From contig JARZZO010000004.1 of assembly GCA_030544215.1 (NCBI GenBank), positions 49,217,980-49,281,979 on the forward strand: DNA of 64,000 nt. Reading direction: 5' to 3'. The notes beneath the pieces are model-generated. The model was not told the DNA's origin. It did not search any database and saw nothing but the letters and a program-made list of their open reading frames with translations. Positions 45,401-57,400 of the stretch are shown one piece after another; the stretch's first letter is position 1; the number at the start of each line of letters is the position of its first letter. The stretch is from Zantedeschia hybrid cultivar (lineage: Eukaryota; Streptophyta; Magnoliopsida; Alismatales; Araceae). The position numbers and the translations under genes are program-made.

Positions 45401-48400
45401 TAATCTGCCGAAACCATCTGGCCTGGTATAGTTTCAGAAACATTCTGAAGACATGAACACAAAGTATTCTTTATCCCGTAATTTTTTTTGCATATTGATG
45501 GTCTGATGCTCCAGCTGATTTCATGGAGAATCAATAGTAGCATATTGGACTTAATCATGCATGCTGTCTTTTCCCACCTTGAGAAAGTTTTACTTTCTTC
45601 ATGTCTTGAATTGGTATGTACTTTGGTTCTTGCACTTTTCTCCAAAATCTCTGGATACCATGTTGACAGCTATCCAAGAGTAAATTAGTTTTCACTACTA
45701 TCTGGACTTCAGTTATTGAGAGATGAAAGGAACCAGTCCCCCATTATAATAATATGGTAGACAAGGTCTTGGCATTAACTTTAAAAATTATTCTTCTTAT
45801 GTCAACAATAGTCTCCAACCTTCTTCCTTTAGCAAGTTGGTTTTTTTGCCATGCAAATTCTTTATGAACCATAGTTGATGCTAATTTGATTTCTTCATAT
45901 GCAAAATGCTAGTGAGTGCATATATTGGACGGGGACGACAGAAACAGATTGAAGACCACAGAAAAGTGTCTAGAGCCATTTATGAGCAAGGATGTTCCCA
46001 ACTTTAAAACCGACTTTTCCTTTATTGTGGTTCCCTAGAGACGGTAAAATTGCAAGGTGGAAGGGGGCAGTAAATCATACTAATATACCATTGTCTGCTC
46101 TACAGTAACTATCTGGTTTCCTGTAGTTTGTGTGCAAACAGGAGTTGCTCAATTGGAAGCCACTTTATTACTTGGTAGGGAGAAATGGAGATGTCTTTGT
46201 TTTTTGTAATTGAAGCATGGGGATGTAATATATGTTTTATGTCAGGTAGTATCTACATGTGAATGCCCTGGAGGTCAAAGATGTGATGCTTTTAATTCAT
46301 GTCTTTGTTGCATCCTTGGTTTATCCTCCTCCTCACCTCACAGGAAGGGGCATGACTGGTGTCTTTACTTCTCAGCGCTAGATGTATTGAAACTTATTCT
46401 TCTGTGTATAAGTATACATGCATACACCTTTATGCTTTTATGTTTGCATTTATGTGACATATACATATGGAAAGGACCAAATGCGCCTTGTGGTGCATCT
46501 GCCCGCACAGTGCTGGGCTGGCACTTTTTGAAAAATTTCCCCAGCTTCCGATCTTTGATCGGACGGCAGGTTGGTGGGTTGCTTTTATGCTAGATGCACC
46601 CTGGGGTGCATTTGATCCACTCCCATGTATTTGAATTTTATTAAGAGATTAGAAGTACCTACAGGGAAGTTATTTGATTAGCATTATGCTGCATTAATGG
46701 TATAAAGCCTACTCTATATCATAACTAATTTGAGGTCCAATTATATTTAGGAGTGGCTTGACTCTCATGGACCATTTGATGCTGTTATAGATGGTGCTAA
46801 TGTGGGTTTCTACAATCAACAGAACTTTAACTTTTTCCAGGTAAGGCTTCTTTGGGATCAGTAGTGTTGCGGCATCAATCTGATCTGTGCCTCTGGGTCC
46901 CTCAGAATTATATGTAGAATGCCAAATCATTTAGACTTGGTTAGTTTAATTTGTCAGCTGTTCAGTTCAGTATATGGTACATTTTCATGGCAGTTAAATT
47001 CTGTTGTAAATGGAATTCGCCAAATGAGTCCATCAAAAAAATTGCCGCTTATTGTTTTGCATAGTCGGCGCATCAAAGGTGAACCAGCAGACAATCCAAA
47101 CAATAGGAAGCTGTTAGAAGGCTGGAAAAGATCAGGTGCACTGTATGCCACGCCACCTGGATCAAATGATGACTGGTAATTTATATCCTTTCCTTGGTGC
47201 ACAAATGCATGCATTTTCTTCTTGTTCATTGATCCTTTTTTTAATAATGCTTAATAGAGCAGTGTTATTTTGTTATTTTTTACTGAGCACTGGTCCATGG
47301 GATTCCAAATCGGATCGGCTGGTCCCAATCCCGATTCAATCCGAGCCGGATCAGCCAAATCCTGGCTGATTCAAGGGAAGAATTAAAAAACAAAAAGAAT
47401 AGTCAAAAGTAAAAAATTAGGAAAAACATCTGTCAGTTCCAGGATCAGCACTGGTGGAGCACCCACGCACCCACTGGTAGGGGGTGCCACCGGTGGACCC
47501 CCATAGGTGGGTGCTCCCACCGATGGCACCCATTGGTAGGGGGTGCCACTGTACCCCTCTCTCCATCTCTTTCTTACATCTCTCCTGCTTCCTGTACTCC
47601 TATAAATACTTCCTAAAGAGGCTGCTGCAGAGGATTTTTGGGGACACTGACGAAGTGTTGTCGCCTTGTTTGGTGAAGAATCAAGCCCCTGAAGCGCTGT
47701 CCGAGTTCCGTTCATCATCGCCTTGAAGACTCACCGTGCATGGCACATGAAGGATCTTAAACCATTTTAATTTTGTATCATTGTAACCCTTTTAATTAAT
47801 TAAACGGTTCATTCATATTGGTTGAATGGCCGAAGGTTAAGTAAAAGTATAGTCCATTCAAATTGGTTGAATGGCCGAAGTTTCAATTAATCAATTAAGT
47901 GGTCCATTCCTATTGATGTGATGGCCATTAATTTTTGTGGTTCACTCTTATTGGTGGAGTGACCAAAGTCATTTTCTGGGTTCATTCCTATTAGCGGAAT
48001 GACCAAATTTATGTGGTTCACTCTTATTGGTGGAGTGGCCAAAGTCATTTTCTTGGTTCATTTTTATTGGCAGAATGATAAAAAACTTATGTGGTTCACT
48101 CTTATTGGTAGAGTGACCAAAATTTTTATGGTTCATTCCTATTGGGGGAATGACCAAAATTGATGTAACTTGATGTGTACACAAAGTGGACTTAAATGGA
48201 ATCTTGTGTATGGTTGATGTATGTTTAATTTCATTCATTTAAATGGTGCATATTTTGACCAGGTTAAATGTGTTTAAGTTAAGAATCAAAGTAAATTGGT
48301 TTCGGTCCATTCATATTGGTTGAATGGCCGATAAAGTTTTGGTTCCGTCATATTGGTTAGAGGACCATTAAGTTTTAAAAGAATATTCTTAGTTATATGG

Positions 48401-51400
48401 TGGCCATTATGCCCCATTAACTAAGTCTTTTCCTGGTAAATCCCTAAAAGGAAAAAGATCAAAAGGAAAGAGAAGATGTTATCCAAATCTATCTAATTCT
48501 AATGATTTCTTAAGGATTTTTAAAACGATGCCTAAAGGTAACTATCAAATTCTTTAGCATCCTTTAAGGGTTTTAATAAAGACTTTGCTTAAAAACATAT
48601 TCTCTTAACACCTTTTAAAGTTCGTAGGCTTACATGCCTTCATGCAAGTGTAAAGTCCTCTAAGTATCCTTTTAAGATTTCTAAAGGGTTTTTAAAAATA
48701 GACATCGAGCTCATAGATTCCATGCAAATGTCTAAAGCAAAACTCATTTCTTTTATTATGTGTGATGCAATGTCTAGCCTTTTTGTCGTGCACTTCATGT
48801 CAAGGGCATCAATGGATGGTTAATCAAGAGTTGTCAATCGGTGATTGGCGTAATTAACACTGATCGAGGTTAGTGGGGAGAGATCAAATTCACGGATCCA
48901 CTTGTTTGATCCAAAATTCTAGATTCCTTGAGGGCTAATTCTAAGTTCTCAAAGACTACACTTAAAACAAAAAAAGATTCTTTTGAAAATAAAAAATCTT
49001 TTAAATTCTTTCAAAAGATAAAAGTGGGAGATTCAAAAAATCAAGTCTCACAATTTGGCACGCCGGTAGGACCTTTCCTTCCCTTCATCTCTCCGTCCAA
49101 TGATACCCTTGCTTTTTACTAATTTTGGTTAGTTTGGTGCAGGCGCCGTACACATCAAAACTAAATACTTAAGGGCAGCCAAAGTTACTGTCGTTTGGTG
49201 GTGGCCATCCATGCTACGTATGGCTACTTGACGATGCCCACATGCTTTAACGATTTCCCTGTCGTGGTCGAATCCCCGTACTTTCTGGGGTCATCTCAGC
49301 ACTGAAGTCAACTTTGGAATTGAAGAAGCGGCGAGCATGTTGCGCCAAGAAGGACAATGCCGGTGGAGATGCGAGATGTTGGACATTCATTCCACCTTCT
49401 CCAACTCTTCTCCATCAAATCCAGAAGAAGAAGTCGGTTCCTACGGAAGTTCCAAAAGCTAAGGTTGAAAAGAAAAAGACGGCAGTCCGGGGTGCTCCTC
49501 CCTTGAAGACGTAGTCGAAGTCCCATCTCGTCAGAGATGTTGCTAAGAAAAAGTACCACGAGAAGACTAGAAAGAAAAATGAGAAGAGAAAGCAAAAGAG
49601 AAAGAAAGCCTAGGCCAGCTCGGCAGCTGCGCCAAAAGAAGAAAAGACACCTCTCTAGAAGCTATAGAAGATCATTGATGAATTGGAGGAATACCAGTAA
49701 GGGCGTCCGATGAGAAATGTACCACTGGACAAGTACATGTCTTGGGAAGAAATTGAGAGAAAATCTCGATTAAGGAGCTGTTTGTTGCAACTCTGACAGT
49801 ACATGCTTAATACAGGTGAAGAAGCTTTCTCCAATTTAGATGATGAAGCCACTATATTCTGGAGAGAAGATCAAACTGTAGAAAAACTTGAGCGGCAGTT
49901 CCAATCATTCTCCTGCAACATGGCTTCTGTGCAATTTCAAGTTGGAAGCGGCTTTCTAGACAATTAGATCAAATGTGTCTCACCTAAACTCAGGAGACCC
50001 CTCGCAACATCAAAGAAGAGTTAACCCGCAAAACCAAGGAAGAGGCCGAGGCCGTGATTATGGTCAAAGTAAAGGCAGAAGCATCGCAAGCCAAGACAAA
50101 GTAATACACTTCAAGGGAGAAGTTCTAAAGCTAGTTTCTGAACTGGAAGTGAGGGAAAATGTTTACTTCTACCCCTCGTCTGATGAAGAAGATCTTGCAC
50201 AACCATTAGAATAAGTGGGCCCAATGCGAATCCCGAAGAAGTAAGACCTTCGGTGTAGCTTAACTCCGCAGAAGATGTAGAGGCCTTAGCCGGTCTATTC
50301 GGTGAAGGCTTGAAAGTTGACTCTCAGGAAAAGAAAATTCCAACAAAAGAAACTCCAGAAGAGTCAAAGCAAAAGAAGGCACTGAAAGGGATTCTCGAAA
50401 GTATAACCGAGATAATACAAACTATCGAGAAAGCTTGTGTCAGGGAGGACATAAAAGTGCTGTAAACCATGAGGGGAATGCCAACGGCTCTTAGCATCTA
50501 GGAGGCAATCGCTTTAAGCAAAGAATCGAGAGAGGTATTGATTGCTGTCTTCCAAGATCTAGAGGCAAGGCCGAAATTAAAGCTCAGGTGTATGCAGTGT
50601 ACGAAGCTACGATGACTTTCACTGAAGAAGATATGTTGTTATCATCACCGTGTCATAACATGCCATTATATATGAGGTGCAAAATCAACGGTGGGGAAGT
50701 AGACCTAAATCTTGATAGATTTAGGCTCGACGGTCAACATTATGCCATTTAAGACTTTTCAAGCCCTATATCTCAAAGATGCAAGGGGTAACGATATCAA
50801 GTTTTAACTAAAATATAGAAGAAGCTCTGGGGCGAGTAGATGTGGAGCTAATCCTTGATGATTGGGTGACCCACGTGTCGTTCTTGATTGTTGACTCAAA
50901 CACATCCTTCAAGACGCTCCTTGGGAGGCTTTGGCTACATAAGAATTGGGTTGTCCACTCCACTATGCATCAATGCATCAAGTATACCAAGGATGGTGAG
51001 CAACATCGAATTTTTGATGATTTAGAGCCATTGAAAGCTTATGACTGTCATCTAGCCGATGCACAATTATATATTGACAAAGCAACAGACCTAACAGCTG
51101 GAGAAAGTCACCGCAAGGGGAAACAAGTTGTCGAAGAGTCTTCTGATGGGGAGGATGGCATCGCCATCAATGGAGCAAAGGCTGCACAATCTGATGGAGA
51201 ATGAAGAATACTTCCGTCAGCCGCAAATTTTTTAAATATGAGAGGTCACTATCAATCTAGAGACGGCTACAAGCTAGTGGATAAAAAAGGAAATTCAACC
51301 TTCCCTCCACTAAATGGCTGGCATATGAGGCTATGCCATGCTCTCGAGTTGGAACTTCCCAAAAGTCAACAGCAAATGAGGTTTTAATGCTGCAAAGTGC

Positions 51401-54400
51401 AAAAAGAAGAAGAATAAGAAGAAGAAGAAGAAAGAGGGGCTTAAGAATGAGGTGCTCCGACGGACTTAATTGGTGTCCTCACCAAAAAAGAAGGAAGAAG
51501 AAGAGGGACCGGTTAAGGCAAAAAGATCTCAAATCCGGTTGAGCTGAAAACCCGAAAGGGCCCTTCAGACAAAAACGGGTAACCTTGCTATGTGAAAACT
51601 CACAAAGGTGCACAGGTAAAAGTAAGAAGTGACTAGCTTTGGCGAAAATTCGCAAGGGTGCTGAGGTTAGTTAAAATAAAATAAAAATCATACAACTCAC
51701 TAGGGTATGACTTTTGCACGCCGTTTGCACTGTTATATCAAAAAAAGAAAAAAGAAAAAAAAAGAAAAGAGTCATGCTCCGATGGGGGGTGAGCTCTTTC
51801 AACCCAATTTGAGTGGAGATCGAGTTTTCCTACATCCTTATCCAGGGAGGTTACCAGAGTCGCCAATGACGAGGAAATCCTTGGTTCACCTCACATTGGT
51901 GGGGTAACATTCAAAAAGGGCTACGACGAGACGACGATGACGACGTCTTCCCGACTCGGTAAGGAAGTGGAAAATTTAATTTCTTACCTAAGGGGCCAAG
52001 CGAAGCAAACACATTCTTTGATCATAATCTCTCGTCCTATCGAAAAATTTCATTCAACAACTTCCAGCAAAGCCTATAGGAACACGCCCCGAGAGCCGTT
52101 GTATCCTAAAGTCCATTAAAGCCCCTTGGCCTCAGGAGCTGTTGTATCCTAAAATTCACCAAAACCCTTAGGCGTGTGAGCCGTTATATTCCAAAGTTCG
52201 CTAAAGTCAAAGGGCTTTGAGACCTGTTGTATTCCCTAAAAGATCAAAATTTATGACTACTTGGAGTCTTTATCCTCTTGAAGAATCCAAAATTCCTTGG
52301 CCCCTTGCAGTCTTTGTATCCCTGAAGCCTAACAATCCAAAATCCCTTAGTTGCTAGGTGTTGTTGTATCGCTGAAAATTCAAAGAAAAGAAAATCTTGA
52401 TCCTCTGGGATCATTGTGCCCTCAAAACTTAAAAAAAACTCTCTAGGTACTCAGGGCCTTTGTATCTTGGGAACACCCAAAATGATTGCTTAGAGCTCTC
52501 CTATCTTTGAAGAGTACCCAAAACCTTCCAAAACCCTATCCAAATTTGGCCCACAGGGAAGCCATAATTCCCTACTGAACCCTACAGAAAAAAAAAAAAA
52601 CTTAAAATTGAGGTGCTCCGACGGACTTAACTATTTTCTCCCAAGAAAGGGACAGTTAAAGAAAAAAGGTCCCAAAATCTTGCTAAGGTGAAAATCCAAA
52701 AGAGTGCCTTAGGCACAAATGGGTCACGCGGCTGCATGAAAACCTGAAAGGGCATATAGGCAAAAATAAAAAGGGGCTAATTCTAGTGAAAATCTGAAAG
52801 GGCGCTTGAGTTAGTTAAAAAAAAGAAGAAAGAGAGAGGATGAATAATTACACAACAACGGAATGCTTTGAATCAATGTTTCACTAGTAGATAAATATGT
52901 TGCTCGAGATAGGCTCTCGGGGTAACCAAGTCACAAAAAATGGCGCTGTCCGAGACAAGCCCTCGGGACAATGAATCACAAAGAGAAGGGAGACAATATT
53001 GGGAGAAGTCAAAATCAAAATCAACTTTGGAAAGACGGCGATACAATTATAACAAGAACTTGCCAAAGTTCAAATCTCATGAAAACACCTGACATCGTGC
53101 TTGAGAGCCAGGTTGTCTTGGGTGCTTTTAGATGCATCTAAGGAGCTAAAGGTAGTATTTGATACCGAAAGAATACAAGATAGCGGATAATGAAGCAAGT
53201 TAAAGTTATACCAAGCTCACCAAAATTTTTTTGGATGCTGTCCAGAAGCAACAAAGACAAGCCTCTTGCCTCAACCATGGTGTAAACGGAGGAAAAAAGT
53301 GGGTTGCATGCAAAAGGGAAAAAAGAATCAAGGGCCATTTACTACCAAGAGTTTGAAGGGCAAAGAGGCAAAATGAAGGCCTATGGATCATGGCAAAGTT
53401 ATAAAATTTGGCTTATTGTAGTCAAAGCTTCGGTTAGTTAGGGTCACTTTCGCTATGTATCCTAAAATGCTAGAAGAGAGTTATCCATACCCAAAGATCG
53501 GTTTATTGTAGTCAAAGTTTCGGCTAGTTAGGGTCACTTTCATAATGTACCGTGAAATGCCAGAAGAGGGCTATCCATACCCAAAGGTTGACTTATTGTA
53601 GTCAAAGTTTTGGCCAGTTACGTTCACTTTTGCAATGTGTCTTAAAATGCTAGAAGAAGGTTATCCATATCCATAGATCGGCTTATTGTAGTCAAATCTT
53701 CGGCCAGTTGGGGTCACTTTCGCAATGTGCGCTAAAATGCTAGAAGAGGGTTATCCATACCCAAAGATCGGTTTATTGTAGTCAAAGCTTCGGTCAATTG
53801 GGGTCACTTTCACAATGTGCCCAAAAATGTTAGAAGAGGGTTGTTCATATCCAAAGTTCGGCTTATTGAAGCCAAAACTTCGGCCAGTTAGGGTCATTTT
53901 CACCATGTACCCTAAAATTCCAGGGGGGGCTTATTCATGCCCAAAGATAGGCTCATTACAGTCTAAGCTTCGGCCAAGTAGGGTCACTTTTCACTATGTG
54001 TCCAAAAATGTCAGAAGAGGTTATTTCATACCCAAAGGTCGACTTATTATGGTTAAAGCTCCAACCAATTAGGTCACTTTCGCAATATGCCCTAAAATGT
54101 TAGAAGAGGGTTATCCATACCTAAAGATCGGCTTGTTGTAGTCAAAGCTCCGGCCAGTTAGGGTCACTTTCGCAATGTGTCTTAAAATGCTAGAAGAGGG
54201 TTACCCATATCCAAAGATCGGCTTATTATAGTCAGATCTTCGGCCAGTTAGGGTCACTTTCGTAATGTGCCCTAAAATGCCAGAAGATGGTTATCCATAC
54301 CCAAAGATCGACTTATTATAGTCAAAGCTTCAGTCAGTTGGGGTCACTTTGGTAATGTACCCTAAAATGCTAGAAGAGGGTTGTCCATACCCAAAGATCG

Positions 54401-57400
54401 GCTTAATGTAGTTAAAGTTTCGACCTGTTGGGGTCACTTTCATAATGTGCCCTAAAATGTTAGAAAAGCTCGACGTATTGAAGTCAAAGCTTCGGCCAAT
54501 TAGAGTCACTTCCACTATGTGCCTTAAAATTCCAGGAGGGAATTATTCATACCCAAAGATCAACTCATTACAGTTTAAGTTTCGGTCAGTTAGGGTCACT
54601 TTTCATCATGTGTCTTAAAATGCCAGAAGAGGGTTATTCATACCCAAAGGGCGATTTATTACGGTCAAAAACTGTGACTAGTTAAGGTCACTTTCTCGAT
54701 GTGCCCTAAAATGTCAAAAGAGGGTTACCCATACCCAAATATCGACTTATTATAGTCAGAGCTTCGGCCAGTTAAGGTCACTTTTGCAATGTGCCCTAAA
54801 ATGCCAGAAGGGGGTTATTTATATCCAAAGTTCGGCTTATTGTAGTTAAAGTTTCAGCCAGTTAGGATCACTTTCACCATGTATCTTAAAATGTAAGAAG
54901 AGGGTTATCCATACCCAAAGATCAGCTTATTGTAGTCAAAGCTTCGGCCAGTTAGGGTCACTTTCACAATGTGCCTTAAAATGCTAAAGTAGGGTTATCC
55001 ATACCCAAAGATCGACTTATTGTAGTTAAAGTTTCGGCCAGTTGGGATCACTTTTACAATGTGTCCTAAAATGTCAGAAGAGGGTTGTTCATACCCAAAG
55101 TTCGGCTTATTGAAGTCAAAGCTTCGGCTAGTTAGGGTTACTTTCACCATGTGCCTTAAAAGGCCAGGAGGGGGTTATTCATATCCAAAGATCAGCTCTT
55201 TACAGTCTACGCTTCGATCATTTAGGGTCACTTTTCACTATGTGCCCTAAAATACCAAAAAAGGGTTATTCATACCTAAAAGTCAACTTATTACGATCAA
55301 AGCTCCGGCCAGCTAGGGTCATTTCTGCAATGTGTCCTAAAATGCCAGAAGGGGGTTATTCATACTTAAAGGTTGGCTTATTATAGTTAAAGCTCTGAGC
55401 AATTAAGGCCACTTTTAGAATGTGCCTTAAGATGCAAAAAGGGGAGATGGTTATTCATACCCAAAAATTCAATTCAAAAGTCAAAGCTCTGGCTAGTTAG
55501 GGTCACTTTCATAATGAGTCCTAAGACAAAAGAGGGGTTGTTCATACCTAAAGATTTTAAGGATGGGGGTAAATGTTAGAAGACGATAAAAGACCGATAT
55601 CTTACAACAATTACAAGCCACGTTTGCTCAGAAGCCATGAAAGCAAGATTATTCCAGATACTCTTTCAAATGTACGGAACGCCGAAGAAGAGTGTCTGAT
55701 ATTCCAAAGGTTGCAAATGTTGTCTAATGGCGAGAAGCAAAGTGAGTCAACACAGTCGGAGAGTCATAGAAGCTATTCAAAGGTTACCAATTGGATTGGT
55801 TCAATAGTGGTCAAAACTTTGGCCACTTCAGGGCGCTCTTTCTAGTGTGCCTGAGAAAACCGAAATGGCGTTGTTCACACTCTAAGATCCTAAGCCAAAA
55901 CGGGGTTGTTTACATCCTAAATTCATAAAGCCGGGCATGTGTTGAAAGATAAAATACATTGCCTAAACATTCTCAAAGAGACCCCCCAATAATGTATGAC
56001 GGAAGCCTTAAAACATTCATGTCGGGTGCTAAGAAGCTAAGGATGAACTCCAAAGTTCTAATTGGCTTAGGCCAGGATTCGCTGAAGAAGTTCAGTTGGG
56101 TCTGGCTTGAAAACCATAAACGAAGGTCTGATTATACACTTTTTTGTTCACCAGAACACTTGAAGCAGGGCGATGTAGAACTCAAAAGGAGGCAAAGCTC
56201 TAGTGGGCCAACATCATCTCAAGGACCATCAAGATTGGCAGAGTGCGACATCTCCGAGGTACCCCGGTGCACAAGTTAGGGCTTATGAGCCCTAATCAAA
56301 TGCGAGCCAATGACAGGCGATGAAGTTCAACAAACAGCATTCGTAAAAGCATGAAGTCAAGTTCTCACATACGTTGTCAAACCATATGAGACAAAGGCAT
56401 ACAATATGGAGAAGAACATTGGACACACGCCTCCATCTTCGCCTCCGACACATGTCCTGTGGGGGCATTTGTTGAACATTTTTTACGAAAAAGAAGAAGA
56501 GAGGGGGACATGTAAATACAAAATGAAAAAGAGGAGGGGAAAGAAGAAAAAGAAGAGAGAGGGAGAGGAGCCACCGGTCCCCCCCCCCCATACACACACC
56601 CACCCACACCCCCATCGGTGGGGGGTGCCACTAGTGGCACCCATGCACCCACTAGTAGGGGGTGCCATCGATGTGTACCCCCATCGGTTGGTGCTCCCAC
56701 CAAGTGGCACCTACCGGTAGGGGGTGCCACAGGGGGGCACCCCGGTGCCACCGCACCCCTCTCTCCATCTCTCTCTCTCCCTCTTCCTCCACCCCTATAA
56801 TACCTCCTAGAGAGGCTACTATAGAGAGGATTTTTGGGGACACCGCTGAACCCCTGTTTGATGAAGAATCAAGCCCTGAAGCGCCGTCTGTGTTTTGTTC
56901 GTCATTGCGTTGAAGACTCGTCGTACATGGCACATGAAGGACCTTAAACCATCTTAATTTTATATCAATGTAATCATTTTAATTAATTAAACGGTCCATT
57001 CATATTGGTTGAATGGCTGAAGCTTAATTAAAAGTACGGTCTATTGATATTCGTTGAATGGCCGAAGTTTCAATTAATCAATTAAGTCGTCCGTTCCTAT
57101 TAATGAGATGACCATTAATTTTGTAGTTCACTCTTATTGGTAGAGTGACCAAAGTCATTTTCTGGGTTCATTCCTATTGGCGGAATGACCAAAATTTATG
57201 TGATTCACTCTTATTGGTGGAGTGACCAAAGTCATTTTCTTGGTTCATTCCTATTGGCAAAATGACCAAAATTTATGTGGTTCACTCTTATTGGTGTAGT
57301 GATCAAAGTCATTTTCTTGGTTCATTCCTATTGGCAGAATGACCAAAAATTTATATGGTTCATTCTTATTGGTAGAGTGACGAAATTTTTATGGTTCATT

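Noticed and set aside
53815..54072. Possible 30-residue repeat protein in the 90-bp array
   Set aside because: Most units carry an in-frame TAG at the same position, so no long protein could be made; kept only as a note on the array's origin.
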